From contig NZ_CP029189.1 in NCBI RefSeq assembly GCF_008642275.1, forward strand, positions 4,624,501-4,688,500: a stretch of DNA of 64,000 nucleotides, in the 5' to 3' direction. A program made the translations under genes and the position numbers. The DNA is from Streptomyces venezuelae (GTDB taxonomy: Bacteria; Actinomycetota; Actinomycetes; Streptomycetales; Streptomycetaceae). This document shows positions 34,144 to 43,778 of the stretch, piece by piece; position 1 is the first letter of the stretch, and each line of letters begins with the position of its first letter. Below the pieces are notes generated by a model. It did no database searches. It was given only the letters and a program-made list of their open reading frames with translations, and had not been told where the DNA came from.

Positions 34144-34581
34144 TCAGCAGGGGCGCTTGCGGATTTCCATCACGTAGTCGTGGGGGGCGCCCGCGGATTC
34201 CGCGGCGTCGGCGATCTCGCCGAGGTAGCGGGCCGAGGGCAGACCGCCCTCGTAGCCGTTCAGTACGTACACCCAGGCCGCCTCCTCGCCGTCCAGCGTG
34301 TGCACCCGCACCCGCATCCGGCGGTAGATGTCGAGTCCGACACCCTCCCAGCGGTCCATCGAGTCCTCGTCCAGCGGCGCGATGTCGTACAGCGCGACGA
34401 AGACCTGGTGGCGCGGGGCCTCGACGATCGTCGCGAGAGCGCCCTCCCAGCCCATCTGCTCGCCGCCGAAGGTCAGCCGCCAGTCGTTGATCCAGCCCGT
34501 GCCGCGCAGCGGCGAATGCGGGGCGCGGCGCGTCATCAGCCGCGGGTCGAGGTTGCCGGCGTACGCGGCGTAGAGCGACAT
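34144..34581 (-). CDS. gamma-glutamylcyclotransferase-fold protein
   Basis: A 145-aa protein. The N-terminal loop YAAYAGNLDPRLM corresponds to the YGSN-type substrate loop of the family, and YVLNGYEGGLPS lies near residue 105. Family members release 5-oxoproline from gamma-glutamyl amines or peptides. The family's catalytic Glu could not be placed with certainty. The start at 34581 is 7 nt from the hexamer TACTCT (34594-34589), suggesting leaderless mRNA. It is divergent from lpdA. Confidence 0.75.
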   Translation of the reverse strand: MSLYAAYAGNLDPRLMTRRAPHSPLRGTGWINDWRLTFGGEQMGWEGALATIVEAPRHQVFVALYDIAPLDEDSMDRWEGVGLDIYRRMRVRVHTLDGEEAAWVYVLNGYEGGLPSARYLGEIADAAESAGAPHDYVMEIRKRPC

Positions 34582-34754
34582 GGGGTCGAGAGTACGGGAG
34601 GGGTGCCGGTGCACGCGTGCCCGGATGGAGGGACCGGGCGCGAAGCACCGTGGAGCGTGCGGGACAATGGAGCACGGAATGCATCCCCCGGGGAGACCCC
34701 CCGGAACACCGGCCGGGGCGGCAGCCGGCCGGGTAGACGTGAGGCGGACTTTTC

Positions 34755-36194
34755 GTGACCCGGATCGTGATCATCGGCGGCGGACCCGGCGGGTATGAGG
34801 CAGCCCTGGTGGGGGCCCAGCTCGGCGCGGAGGTGACCGTCGTCGACTGCGACGGTCTGGGCGGGGCCTCGGTCCTCACCGACTGCGTACCTTCCAAGAC
34901 TCTGATCGCGACCGCCGAGGTGATGACGACCTTCGACTCCTCGTACGAGGAGCTCGGCATCGTGGTCGCGGACGACACCCCGCACATCGAGCAGGCCGCG
35001 CGCGTCGTCGGCGTGGACCTCGGCAAGGTGAACCGGCGCGTCAAGCGTCTCGCGCTCGCCCAGTCGCACGACATCACCGCCTCCGTCACCCGGGCCGGCG
35101 CCCGCGTGGTGCGCGGCCGCGGCAAGCTCGGCGGGCCGCAGGGCATCGACGGCACGCGGGACGTCATCGTCACCGCCGCCGACGGGTCCGAGACGATCCT
35201 GACCGCCGACGCCGTCCTGATCGCGACCGGCGGCACCCCGCGCGAGATCCCCGACGCCATGCCCGACGGCGAGCGGATCCTGAACTGGACCCAGGTCTAC
35301 GACCTCGACGAGCTCCCGGAGGAGCTCATCGTGGTCGGCTCCGGTGTGACCGGCGCCGAGTTCGCCGGCGCGTACCAGGCCCTCGGCTCCCGGGTGACCC
35401 TCGTGTCCTCCCGCGACCGCGTGCTCCCCGGCGAGGACCCGGACGCCGCCGCCGTGCTGGAGGACGTCTTCCGGCGCCGCGGCATGAACGTCGTCGGACG
35501 CTCGCGCGCCGAATCCGCCAAGCGGGTGGGCGACCGGGTCGAGGTCACCCTCTCCGACGGCCGCGTGCTGACCGGTACGCACTGCCTGATGGCCGTCGGC
35601 GCGATCCCCAACACCAAGAACATGAACCTGGAGGAGTCCGGGGTCCGGCTCAAGGACTCCGGGCACATCTGGACCGACAAGGTCTCGCGCACCTCGGCGC
35701 CCGGTGTGTACGCCGCCGGTGACGTCACGGGCGTCTTCGCCCTCGCGTCGGTCGCGGCGATGCAGGGCCGCATCGCGATGTACCACTTCCTCGGTGACGC
35801 GGTGGCCCCGCTGAACCTCAAGACGGTCTCCTCGAACGTCTTCACCGACCCCGAGATCGCCACCGTCGGCTACACCCAGGCGGACGTGGACGCCGGCAAG
35901 ATCGACGCCCGCGTGGTGAAGCTCCCGCTGCTGCGCAACCCGCGCGCCAAGATGCAGGGCATCCGGGACGGCTTCGTGAAGCTGTTCTGCCGTCCGGGCA
36001 CCGGCATCGTCGTCGGCGGCGTGGTCGTCTCCCCGCGTGCGAGCGAGCTGATCCACCCCATCTCGATCGCCGTCGACAACAACCTGACGGTCGAGCAGAT
36101 CGCAAACGCGTTCACCGTGTACCCCTCGCTCTCGGGCTCGATCGCCGAAGTGGCCCGCCAGCTGCACACGCGGAAGGCCGCCGGGGAGGCCTGA
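34755..36194 (+). CDS. lpdA: NAD(P)H-quinone reductase LpdA-like flavoprotein
   Basis: A 479-aa FAD/NAD disulfide-oxidoreductase-fold protein. The FAD-binding motif is at the N-terminus (VIIGGGPGGYEAAL), the NAD motif near 190 (LIVVGSGVTGAEFA), the second FAD motif near 315 (GVYAAGDVTG), and a dimerisation domain at the C-terminus. The redox pair CxxxxC is incomplete: the loop reads GGASVLTDCVPSK, so one Cys is missing. That is the hallmark of LpdA-type enzymes (such as M. tuberculosis Rv3303c) that reduce quinones rather than lipoamide. Start GTG at 34755. Confidence 0.9.
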   Translation: MTRIVIIGGGPGGYEAALVGAQLGAEVTVVDCDGLGGASVLTDCVPSKTLIATAEVMTTFDSSYEELGIVVADDTPHIEQAARVVGVDLGKVNRRVKRLALAQSHDITASVTRAGARVVRGRGKLGGPQGIDGTRDVIVTAADGSETILTADAVLIATGGTPREIPDAMPDGERILNWTQVYDLDELPEELIVVGSGVTGAEFAGAYQALGSRVTLVSSRDRVLPGEDPDAAAVLEDVFRRRGMNVVGRSRAESAKRVGDRVEVTLSDGRVLTGTHCLMAVGAIPNTKNMNLEESGVRLKDSGHIWTDKVSRTSAPGVYAAGDVTGVFALASVAAMQGRIAMYHFLGDAVAPLNLKTVSSNVFTDPEIATVGYTQADVDAGKIDARVVKLPLLRNPRAKMQGIRDGFVKLFCRPGTGIVVGGVVVSPRASELIHPISIAVDNNLTVEQIANAFTVYPSLSGSIAEVARQLHTRKAAGEA

Positions 36195-36369
36195 TCCCGG
36201 CTAACCGCCCCATGCCGTAAGGGTTTTGGGGCGGGGCCCGGATTCGTGGCGAGAAGTTCACACAACTCTCGGGCTGCGTATACCACTAGTCGCCCTGCCT
36301 TACGGACAACTTCGGTATTCCGGCGTAAAGAGCTGAAAGCAGACGGTCGTTGGGGTTACTGTCAGTTTC

Positions 36370-37320
36370 GTGTTCGCTGCAGAACGTCGCCAATTGATCC
36401 TCGAAATGGTGCGGGCCAACGGAGCGGTATCGCTCCGGGAGCTCGCCCGCGTCGTCCAGACCTCCGAAGTGACCGTACGGCGGGACGTGCGGGCACTGGA
36501 GGCAGAAGGACTCCTCGACCGCCGACACGGCGGTGCGGTCTTGCCGGGCGGTTTCACGCGGGAGTCCGGCTTTCCGCAAAAGTCCCATCTCGCGACGGCG
36601 GAGAAGACCGCCATTGCCGATGTCGCGGCCTCCCTCGTGGAAGAGGGCGAGGCCGTCGTCGTCGGCGCGGGCACCACGACCCAGGAGCTGGCCCGCCGGC
36701 TCGCCCGTGTGCCCGGACTGACCGTCGTCACCAACTCGCTGCTCGTCGCCCAGGCCCTGGCCCACGCGAACCGGGTGGAAGTGGTCATGACCGGCGGCAC
36801 CCTGCGCGGGTCCAACTACGCCCTCGTGGGCAGCGGAGCCGAGCAGTCCCTCCAGGGGCTGCGGGTCTCCCGGGCCTTCCTGTCGGGCAGCGGTCTGACG
36901 GCCGAGCGCGGGCTGTCCACGTCCAACATGCTGTCCGCCAGCGTGGACCGGGCGCTGGTGCAGGCGGCGGCGGAGGTGGTGGTGCTGGCCGACCACACGA
37001 AGCTCGGCACCGACACCATGTTCCAGACCGTGCCGACCGACGTGATGACGCGTCTGGTGACGGACGAACCGCCGCCGCACGACGACCGGGCGGGTACGGA
37101 GCTGCAGGCGCTGGCGGACCAGGGCGTGCAGATCACCGTGGCCGGCGGGACCGTTCCCTCCGGGGGCGTGGACGGGATGCAGGGCCGGCGGCCGCGCCGC
37201 GAGTCGCCGCTGCCGGTGCAGCGGCGGGGCGGGCCGACCGCGCAGCTGCGCAGCGCCGCCGGCGGGATGCTGGAGCCGCAGGCGGAGCGGGCCCGCGTGG
37301 CCGACATGCGGCGCCGCTAG
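36370..37320 (+). CDS. DeoR-family transcriptional regulator
   Basis: A 316-aa regulator with an N-terminal DeoR helix-turn-helix (VSLRELARVVQTSEVTVRRDVRALEAEGLLDR) and a sugar-phosphate-sensing DeoR C domain (VVVGAGTTTQELARRL, TNSLLVAQAL, GTLRGSNYALVG). A Pro/Arg-rich tail of ~70 residues follows. It follows lpdA by 175 bp and precedes the accA2 region, the position I recall for the SdrA-type regulator of S. avermitilis development (not verified). It is a candidate, but unproven, reader of the CTACGCGCGTAG operators; its own upstream region has no copy. Confidence 0.88.
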   Translation: MFAAERRQLILEMVRANGAVSLRELARVVQTSEVTVRRDVRALEAEGLLDRRHGGAVLPGGFTRESGFPQKSHLATAEKTAIADVAASLVEEGEAVVVGAGTTTQELARRLARVPGLTVVTNSLLVAQALAHANRVEVVMTGGTLRGSNYALVGSGAEQSLQGLRVSRAFLSGSGLTAERGLSTSNMLSASVDRALVQAAAEVVVLADHTKLGTDTMFQTVPTDVMTRLVTDEPPPHDDRAGTELQALADQGVQITVAGGTVPSGGVDGMQGRRPRRESPLPVQRRGGPTAQLRSAAGGMLEPQAERARVADMRRR

Positions 37321-37367
37321 GGCCTGGCTCCGGCCGCGGTCGACGACGCCCACCGCCGTGCGACGCG

Positions 37368-37405
37368 CGACGGCCCCACCGGACCAGGGTCCGGTGGGGC
37401 CGTCG
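37368..37405. terminator. bidirectional terminator after the DeoR gene
   Basis: Perfect 16-bp stem (37368-37383 with 37390-37405), 6-nt loop, between convergent genes. Confidence 0.9.
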
Positions 37406-37428
37406 TGGCCCAGGCTCCTCGCCGACGC

Positions 37429-37872
37429 CTACCGGCCGGCGGCATCCTCCGGCTTCGCCATGATCGCGTTACCGCGCACCTTCACGAGGTAGCCGTCGTT
37501 CTGCGCGATGACGACGAACCCGGTGGCCGGCGACACCACGATCACGTCGGCCCACATGAAGTAGTGCCGGACCCGGGTGTCGAACGCCTTGACGAACTCG
37601 ACGAGGCGTGACGCTTCGACGAAATAGGGCCCCTGATCCGGGTCGAAGCTGGTGCTGTTCACCACGATGAGCGGGCCTTCGAGGTCCTCGCAGTAGGACA
37701 GGAAGTCGTCCTCGATGACGTCGTCGTCGCGCGCTTCGAGGTCGAAGGGCCGCCAGTCCTCCAGCGGAATCCCCGTCATCTTGTCCGGGTTGTACGCCGT
37801 CGATCCGGGGAGCACCGCGGCCAGCACCCTTTCCGCGAACTCCCAGTTGACGTGCCTCTGTGCCGTCGCCAC
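37429..37872 (-). CDS. hypothetical protein
   Basis: A 147-aa soluble acidic protein without a recognised domain. Aromatic-rich blocks (HVNWEFAERVLAAVLPGS, GPYFVEASRLVEFVKAFD, RVRHYFMWADVIVV) suggest an alpha/beta immunity-like or enzyme-inhibitor-like fold, but this is a guess. Start GTG 37872 with GGGAG upstream; the open frame continues upstream but loses codon bias. It lies between two strong terminators, so it is an independent unit. Confidence 0.65.
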   Translation of the reverse strand: MATAQRHVNWEFAERVLAAVLPGSTAYNPDKMTGIPLEDWRPFDLEARDDDVIEDDFLSYCEDLEGPLIVVNSTSFDPDQGPYFVEASRLVEFVKAFDTRVRHYFMWADVIVVSPATGFVVIAQNDGYLVKVRGNAIMAKPEDAAGR

Positions 37873-37930
37873 CCGTCCGTCTCCCGTCCTTACGTGAACA
37901 CCTGCGCCGTAGCCGTGCCCGCGGATGACA

Positions 37931-37966
37931 CCGGCCCCCAGGACCCGAACGGGTCCTGGGGGCCGG
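37931..37966 (-). terminator. terminator of accA2
   Basis: Perfect 16-bp stem (37931-37946 with 37951-37966), 4-nt loop, 22 bp past the accA2 stop. Confidence 0.88.
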
Positions 37967-37988
37967 GTGCGTGCTGCGGGGCCGGACG

Positions 37989-39752
37989 TCAGTCCTTGAT
38001 CTCGCAGATCGTGGCGCCCGAGGTGACCGAGCCGCCGACCTCGGCGGTGAGGCCGACCACGGTGCCGGAGCGGTGCGCGTTCAGCGGCTGCTCCATCTTC
38101 ATGGCTTCGAGTACGACGACCAGGTCGCCCTCGTTGACCTGCTGGCCCTCCTCGACCGCGACCTTGACGATCGTGCCCTGCATCGGGGACGCGAGGGTGT
38201 CGCCGGAGGCGGCCGGGCCGGACTTCTTGGCCGCGCGGCGCTTCGGCTTCGCGCCACCGGCGGCGGCCGTGCGGGCCAGGGTCATGCCCAGCGACGACGG
38301 CAGCGAGACCTCCAGGCGCTTGCCGCCGACCTCGACGACGACCGTCTCGCGGCCCGGCTCGTCCTCGACGTCGTCCGCGGCCGGGGCCGTGAACGCCGGG
38401 ATCTCGTTGACGAACTCGGTCTCGATCCACCGGGTGAAGACGGTGAAGGGGCTGCCGTCGGTGGGGGCGAACGCCGGGTCGGCGACGACCGCGCGGTGGA
38501 ACGGGATGGCCGTGGCCATGCCCTCGACCTCGAACTCGGCGAGCGCGCGGGCGGCGCGCTGCAGGGCCTGCTCGCGGGTGGCGCCGGTGACGATCAGCTT
38601 GGCCAGGAGCGAGTCCCAGGCCGGGCCGATCACGGAGCCGGACTCGACGCCCGCGTCGAGGCGGACACCCGGGCCCGACGGCGGGGCGAACCTCGTCACC
38701 GTGCCGGGCGCCGGGAGGAAGCCGCGGCCCGGGTCCTCGCCGTTGATGCGGAACTCGATGGAGTGACCGCGCAGGACCGGGTCGCCGTAGCCGAGCTCCT
38801 CGCCGTCGGCGATGCGGAACATCTCGCGGACCAGGTCGATGCCGGAGACCTCTTCGGTGACCGGGTGCTCGACCTGGAGGCGGGTGTTGACCTCCAGGAA
38901 GGAGATCAGGCCGTCGGCGGAGACGAGGAACTCCACGGTGCCGGCGCCGACGTAGCCGGCTTCCTTCAGGATCGCCTTGGAAGCGGCGTACAGCTCCGCG
39001 TTCTGAGCCTCGGTCAGGAACGGCGCCGGGGCCTCCTCCACCAGCTTCTGGTGGCGGCGCTGGAGGGAGCAGTCACGGGTCGACACGACGACGACGTTGC
39101 CGTGCGTGTCGGCCAGGCACTGGGTCTCGACGTGGCGGGGCTTGTCGAGGTAGCGCTCGACGAAGCACTCGCCGCGGCCGAAGGCGGCCACGGCCTCACG
39201 GACGGCGGACTCGTAGAGCTCCGGCACCTCTTCGAGGGTGCGGGCGACCTTCAGGCCGCGGCCGCCACCACCGAAGGCCGCCTTGATGGCGATCGGCAGG
39301 CCGTGCTCCTTGGCGAAGGCGACGACCTCTTCGGACCCGGAGACCGGGTCCGGCGTACCGGCGACCAGCGGAGCCCCGGCACGCTGGGCGATGTGACGGG
39401 CGGCCACCTTGTCGCCGAGGTCACGGATGGCCTGCGGCGGCGGACCGATCCAGGTCAGGCCGGCGTCGATCACGGCCTGGGCGAAGTCGGCGTTCTCGGA
39501 CAGGAAGCCGTATCCGGGATGGATGGCGTCCGCACCGGAGTCGGCTGCGGCCTGGAGGACCTTGGAGATGTCCAGGTAGCTGGCGGCCGGGGTGTCACCG
39601 CCCAACGCGAAAGCTTCGTCGGCCGCGCGGACGTGCAGAGCGTCCCGGTCCGGATCGGCGTAGACGGCTACGCTCCCGATCCCGGCGTCCCGGCAGGCCC
39701 GAGCAACGCGGACAGCGATTTCGCCACGGTTGGCGATGAGCACCTTGCGCAC
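37989..39752 (-). CDS. accA2: acyl-CoA carboxylase alpha subunit (biotin carboxylase + biotin carrier)
   Basis: A 587-aa enzyme that carboxylates biotin with ATP and bicarbonate and carries the carboxybiotin to beta subunits such as PccB. Order: biotin carboxylase N-domain ([14 protein letters not shown]), ATP-grasp ([27 protein letters not shown]), an Ala/Lys/Pro-rich linker, and a C-terminal biotinyl domain with AMKM (Lys near residue 553). The length matches Streptomyces AccA2. Start GTG 39752 with GGAGGGAG upstream. Its partners pccB, pccE and the biotin ligase birA lie within 6 kb. Confidence 0.95.
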   Translation of the reverse strand: MRKVLIANRGEIAVRVARACRDAGIGSVAVYADPDRDALHVRAADEAFALGGDTPAASYLDISKVLQAAADSGADAIHPGYGFLSENADFAQAVIDAGLTWIGPPPQAIRDLGDKVAARHIAQRAGAPLVAGTPDPVSGSEEVVAFAKEHGLPIAIKAAFGGGGRGLKVARTLEEVPELYESAVREAVAAFGRGECFVERYLDKPRHVETQCLADTHGNVVVVSTRDCSLQRRHQKLVEEAPAPFLTEAQNAELYAASKAILKEAGYVGAGTVEFLVSADGLISFLEVNTRLQVEHPVTEEVSGIDLVREMFRIADGEELGYGDPVLRGHSIEFRINGEDPGRGFLPAPGTVTRFAPPSGPGVRLDAGVESGSVIGPAWDSLLAKLIVTGATREQALQRAARALAEFEVEGMATAIPFHRAVVADPAFAPTDGSPFTVFTRWIETEFVNEIPAFTAPAADDVEDEPGRETVVVEVGGKRLEVSLPSSLGMTLARTAAAGGAKPKRRAAKKSGPAASGDTLASPMQGTIVKVAVEEGQQVNEGDLVVVLEAMKMEQPLNAHRSGTVVGLTAEVGGSVTSGATICEIKD

Positions 39753-40430
39753 GATGGCTCCCTCCTTGAAACAAGCTGAGTTTAGGGACAGCCCACACGG
39801 CCTTTCGACCCTTCCCCGGTGGTGACCTTGCCCACACAGAGTGTGATGCGAGGGCCGAACCGCCGGGGAACCCTTGTGGCGCCCCAGGTCAGGGGGATCC
39901 CCGACTGCACAGTAACCCCGTCGTGTAGCCAAGGTCTCTGTCCCTCCGGTCAGCGGCCCCGGGTGATTCTTTGTCGAGTCCCTACGAACGGCCCACGGTT
40001 TCTTTGCGGTCGTGCGAGGAGTTGTCCCCTTGTTTACTGATTGGTAGCACGGTCGTCCCGCAAGCCGAACAGGGACAACACCGTACCCACAGTGACGTGG
40101 CCCGCACGGGCCCGGGCGGGCGGCAGCGCGCCGGGCGTGTCCTCCGGATGGACGACACGGGGCCCGCGACGGCGTGGCGCCGGCGGTATCGGCGAGTTGA
40201 CAACCCGGCAGGGACGAACGGCGTCTTACGCACGGCGTGGAAACGACGACGGCGAGACGCCGACGACGCGCCGGTGAGACGAGGACGACGCGCCGGCGAG
40301 ACGACGACGCGCCGACGACACGACGACGAGACGAGGACGAGCGAATGGCGTTAGAGGACTCCTTCCCGGAGCCCGCTCCCACCCGGTCCGGCGCGGCACG
40401 GGCCGGGTGCTGCCCACCGGCCGCCGACGC
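39753..40430. other. 678-bp gene-free region with GACGACG low-complexity repeat
   Basis: Divergent space between accA2 and the MFS fusion gene. The left two-thirds contain relatively AT-rich patches (for example around 39965-40070) that could hold promoters, but no clear -10/-35 pair or operator was recognised. Bases about 40235-40345 form a low-complexity tract of GACGACGCGCCGGYGAGACG-like units, imperfectly repeated. Open frames across it are only Arg/Asp/Thr runs produced by the repeat. Confidence 0.7.
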
Positions 40431-42086
40431 GTGAGCGCCCCGGCGAAGGCGCCCGCGGATCCGGCCGGGCGCCGGGTCCTCTCGGCGGCCCTGTTCGCGA
40501 GTGCCCCGGCGGAGGTCCTCGACTTCCTGCTGCCGCTGTGGGCGGGGTCCACGCTGAACGCGGGGGCCTCCGTGGTCGGCGCGCTGATCGCCTTCGAGGC
40601 GGTGCTGTCGCTGATCGTGCGTCCGTCGGCCGGGGAACTGGCCGACCGGTTCGACGAGCGGCGGGTGGCCGCGGCCGGCGCGGTCCTGTACGCCCTGTCG
40701 TTCGCCGGCTACGCGCTCGCCGACTCGCTGGTGGTGGCCTTCGCGGCGGCGGGCCTGGGCGGGGCCGGCGGTGCGCTGTTCTGGGTCGCGCTGCGCGCCT
40801 GGACGGGGCGGCGGGCGCGGGACGGTGACGGTACCGCCGCGTACGGCAGGCTGCTGTCGGCGGAGGGCCAGGGCGCTTTCGCCGGCTACCTGGTGGCGTT
40901 CTCGCTGCTGGAACGCGGCGGCTATCCGCTGCTGTTCTGGCTGGGCAGCGCCGCCTGCGCGGTGGCGGCGGCCTCGCTGCTGCGCGGGCCCCGCCCGGAG
41001 CGGGGCCGGGCCGTGGCCGGGCGCGGGGAGCGGAGCCGGACGGCGGGGCGGCGGCTGCTGCCGCTGATGGTGGTGTCCGCGGTGACGGCCGCCGCCGAGG
41101 CGGGGCTGTGGATGCTCCTGCTGCTCCGGCTGCAGACGGACCTGGCGCTGTCCCCGAACGAGATCGCGCTGGTCTTCGCCCCCGGCTTCGTGGTGTTCGT
41201 ACTGCTGCCTGCGCACGCGCACCACCTCACCGACCGGTTGGGCCGTACGGCGGTCATGGTCGCCGCGTTCGCGGTGAGCGCGCTGTTCGCCGCGGGACTC
41301 GCGGTGCTCTCCACACCGCCCGCCATCGCCGTCCTGTGGGCTGTGGCCGCCGCCGCTTTCGCCGCGCAGATCCCGGTGGAGCAGGCGGCCGTCGCCGCCG
41401 CCTCCGGAGGGCGGACGGGCCGGGCCATGGGCCTGTACGAGAGTGCCCGCCTGGCCGGTGTGGTGGTCGGCCCCCTGGTGATGGGCCTGCTCTACGAGGA
41501 GGCCGGCTGGGCCGCCGCCTGCGGGGCGGCCGCGGCCACCTCGGTCGTGGGGGCGCTCGTGGTGCCGTACGCGGTCCGCACGCTGGGCCTGGCGGACGAG
41601 GGGAACGGGTCCGGGCCCCGGGCCGGTGGCGCGGCAGCCGACCGGGAGGGCCGGGCCCCGGGCAGGGACGCCGACGCCGACCCGGGCCCGGGCTCGCACG
41701 AAGGCACCCGCACGGGCACGGACAGCGACACGGAGACGGACACAGACACGGACACGGACACGGATAGGGAGACGGACATGAGCGAGCGGGAACCGGCGCG
41801 GCAGGCGGCCGCGGAGAGCGTCCCCGGGCCGAGGGCCCATGCCCGCAAGGAGCGGCGGGACTGGTACGTCCACACGGCGGCGTTCGCGCTGGGCCAGCTG
41901 GTCCTGTGGGCCTTGGACTCCAGCTGGCTCGTGTGGCAGATCACGGACGGTGCCGTGCCCGACGACCGGCGCGGACCGCTGGTCTGGGCCGGCCGGATCT
42001 GGCTGACCATCTGGCTGGTCGACACCGTCTGGTCCTGGTCGTACACCGTGTGGCCGCGCGAGAGGAAGCCGAAGTCGGCGTCGTAG
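40431..42086 (+). CDS. MFS transporter fused to a C-terminal two-helix domain
   Basis: A 551-aa membrane protein. Residues 1-400 form an MFS-type transporter with 11-12 hydrophobic segments and the [10 protein letters not shown] loop. A ~60-residue hydrophilic stretch with a (TD)n run (41713-41778) then joins a separate ~90-residue domain with two Trp-rich TM helices ([34 protein letters not shown]). An internal ATG at 41778, preceded by GGGAG, could also start the second domain separately. The start is uncertain (GTG 40431 or 40407). Substrate unknown. Confidence 0.75.
   Translation: MSAPAKAPADPAGRRVLSAALFASAPAEVLDFLLPLWAGSTLNAGASVVGALIAFEAVLSLIVRPSAGELADRFDERRVAAAGAVLYALSFAGYALADSLVVAFAAAGLGGAGGALFWVALRAWTGRRARDGDGTAAYGRLLSAEGQGAFAGYLVAFSLLERGGYPLLFWLGSAACAVAAASLLRGPRPERGRAVAGRGERSRTAGRRLLPLMVVSAVTAAAEAGLWMLLLLRLQTDLALSPNEIALVFAPGFVVFVLLPAHAHHLTDRLGRTAVMVAAFAVSALFAAGLAVLSTPPAIAVLWAVAAAAFAAQIPVEQAAVAAASGGRTGRAMGLYESARLAGVVVGPLVMGLLYEEAGWAAACGAAAATSVVGALVVPYAVRTLGLADEGNGSGPRAGGAAADREGRAPGRDADADPGPGSHEGTRTGTDSDTETDTDTDTDTDRETDMSEREPARQAAAESVPGPRAHARKERRDWYVHTAAFALGQLVLWALDSSWLVWQITDGAVPDDRRGPLVWAGRIWLTIWLVDTVWSWSYTVWPRERKPKSAS
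41713..41778. repeat. GACACG hexamer microsatellite inside the MFS fusion gene
   Basis: About ten imperfect copies of GACACG/GAGACG in frame, coding for a Thr-Asp/Glu run between the two domains. It is probably length-variable in multiples of two codons. Confidence 0.85.
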
Positions 42087-42217
42087 CCCGGCCGTACGGC
42101 GCGCCGTGGGGCGGGAGACGTCCGCAAGCCGGGTGTGCGGATGTCTTGCCCGCCGGGCTACCCGTTAGTAGCCTCCAGGGCGTCGAACGGGCTTGTGAGA
42201 CGTGGGGGTGGGGCATC

Positions 42218-42697
42218 GTGCTGCGAAGACTCGTGGCCGGACTGGCCGCGGTCGTGCTCGTCGTGGAAGCGGCGGTGCTCGTGCTCGTCCACATCGTGCT
42301 GGGCCGGACCACGGCGAACCAGTCGATGTCGATCGCGGGCAGTGACCCGGAGGTCATGTCCAAGGCGACCTATGCCATGGGGGCGGGCATGGGCGCCTTC
42401 CTCGTCCTGTGCGCCGTACTCGCCGCCGTCACCGCGCTGCGCGACCGCCCGCCGGGGCGCTTCGCCCGCGTCGTGCTCATCGGCGCCGCCGTCGTCCACG
42501 CCGTGCTCGGCATCCTCGTCGTCGGGCTGGTCGGCTGGGCCGCCTTCGCGACGCTGATGCTGATCCTGTCTCTCCTCGTACTGACCCTGACGCTCTACCC
42601 CGCCGCCCGGCGGACCGGCGACACGGACGGCGGCGGACCGGTCGAGGACACCCCGCCACCGCCGCCGTTCGGGGAGCTCAAGCCCACAAGTCCGTGA
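42218..42697 (+). CDS. four-helix membrane protein, unknown
   Basis: A 159-aa protein with four hydrophobic segments (about 6-28, 48-68, 78-100, 102-122) and a short Pro-rich cytoplasmic tail. Start GTG 42218 after GGGGTGGGG. No family recognised. Its 3' end overlaps the convergent maf gene by 20 nt. Confidence 0.75.
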   Translation: MLRRLVAGLAAVVLVVEAAVLVLVHIVLGRTTANQSMSIAGSDPEVMSKATYAMGAGMGAFLVLCAVLAAVTALRDRPPGRFARVVLIGAAVVHAVLGILVVGLVGWAAFATLMLILSLLVLTLTLYPAARRTGDTDGGGPVEDTPPPPPFGELKPTSP

Positions 42698-43310
42698 TGG
42701 ACACGTCCAGTTCGCCCAACAGGGAACGCAGCAGCGGCAGCGACAGCCCGATGACGTTGCCGTGATCCCCGTCGATGCCGTCGATGAACGGCGCCGACAG
42801 GCCGTCCAGGGTGAACGCGCCCGCCACGTGCAGGGGCTCCCCGCTCGCCACGTACGCCGCCACCTCCGCGTCCGTCGGCTCACCGAAGCGGACCGTCGTG
42901 GACGCCGTGGCCGAGACCTGACGGCCGTTCGCCGTGTCGATCACGCAGTGCCCGGTGCGCAGCACGCCCGCCCGTCCGCGCATCGACTTCCAGCGCGCGG
43001 TGGCCTCCTCGGCGTCGGCCGGCTTGCCCAGGGCCTCGCCGTCCAGCTCCAGCACCGAGTCGCAGCCGATCACCAGGGCCCCCGCGGCCTCGTCCAGACC
43101 CGCGACGACGGCGGCCTTCGCCTCGGCCAGGGCCAGCGCCAGGGCGGCCGGCTCGTCGTGGTTCAGGGTGTCCTCGTCGAAGCCGCTGACGATCACGTGC
43201 GGGGCGAGCCCGGCCTGCCGCAACAGGTTCAGCCGGGCGGGGGAGGCGGAGGCGAGGACGAGCTTGCGCCCGGTCGTCGTGGGCTCAGGTGTGGCAGTCA
43301 TGGGGGCCAT
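42678..43310 (-). CDS. maf: Maf-family nucleotide pyrophosphatase
   Basis: A 210-aa nucleoside triphosphate pyrophosphatase. Signature residues: [18 protein letters not shown] near the N-terminus, the catalytic Asp region [15 protein letters not shown], and [18 protein letters not shown] at the end. Maf proteins remove non-canonical nucleotides and are linked to division arrest. ATG 43310 or 43301 are possible starts. It lies upstream of accA2 and downstream of the pccB/pccE genes, a conserved Streptomyces order. Confidence 0.9.
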   Translation of the reverse strand: MAPMTATPEPTTTGRKLVLASASPARLNLLRQAGLAPHVIVSGFDEDTLNHDEPAALALALAEAKAAVVAGLDEAAGALVIGCDSVLELDGEALGKPADAEEATARWKSMRGRAGVLRTGHCVIDTANGRQVSATASTTVRFGEPTDAEVAAYVASGEPLHVAGAFTLDGLSAPFIDGIDGDHGNVIGLSLPLLRSLLGELDVSITDLWA

Positions 43311-43342
43311 CGTAGGCGCGCCCCGCACCCCGCGGACAAGGC

Positions 43343-43477
43343 CTAGAAGTGGCCCACACCCAGGACGTACACCACCACGAGCATGGCGAGGGCGAGCACC
43401 AGGGTCAGCCGCCGGATCATCGCCTGCGCGTCGCGCATGTCCTTGGGCGGCTCGTTCTTCGGGTCGGACCAGAGCAT
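43343..43477 (-). CDS. 44-aa conserved small membrane protein
   Basis: A 44-residue protein between maf and pccE. It has a charged N-terminus with [14 protein letters not shown], a hydrophobic helix (about 24-41) and a short C-terminus ending GHF. The same little gene in this position is, from memory, annotated as morphogenic membrane protein MmpB in Streptomyces; I could not verify that. The clean frame, start/stop and strand fit with its neighbours support it as real. Confidence 0.7.
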   Translation of the reverse strand: MLWSDPKNEPPKDMRDAQAMIRRLTLVLALAMLVVVYVLGVGHF

Positions 43478-43556
43478 GCCTCGATCCTGGCCCGGGAAAG
43501 GCCGTGGCGCCTGAGTACGGGTACTCAGGCGCCACCGTCCGTTCGCATCGATCCGG

Positions 43557-43766
43557 CTACGCGGGCCAGTACGTACGGCCCCAGGCCCGCGGCCCCGGAT
43601 GGGGAACCCGGCGCCGGGCCACCCGCGCCGGAGCCGACCACTCGTCCGCGACCCGCGGGGCGCCCGACGGTGCCATGGCCAGCACCGCCGCGCGCGCCTG
43701 GACCACCGCCAGTGCGGCGGCCAGCTCCTCCGGGGTCGGGTTTCCCTTGACGACCTTGATCACCAC
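43557..43766 (-). CDS. pccE: acyl-CoA carboxylase epsilon subunit
   Basis: A 69-aa protein typical of actinobacterial AccE/PccE: a GTG start, IKVVKGNPTPEELAAAL helix, an Ala-rich middle and a C-terminal Trp-containing segment (WGRTYWPA). It stabilises the alpha-beta carboxylase complex. It follows pccB by 12 nt with GGAGG upstream. Confidence 0.9.
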   Translation of the reverse strand: MVIKVVKGNPTPEELAAALAVVQARAAVLAMAPSGAPRVADEWSAPARVARRRVPHPGPRAWGRTYWPA

Positions 43767-43778
43767 AGGACTGACCTC

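Noticed and set aside
37989..41873. A 1294-codon frame extending accA2 far upstream
   Set aside because: Beyond 39752 it runs through non-coding sequence and antisense to the MFS fusion. The conserved AccA start and ribosome site are at 39752.
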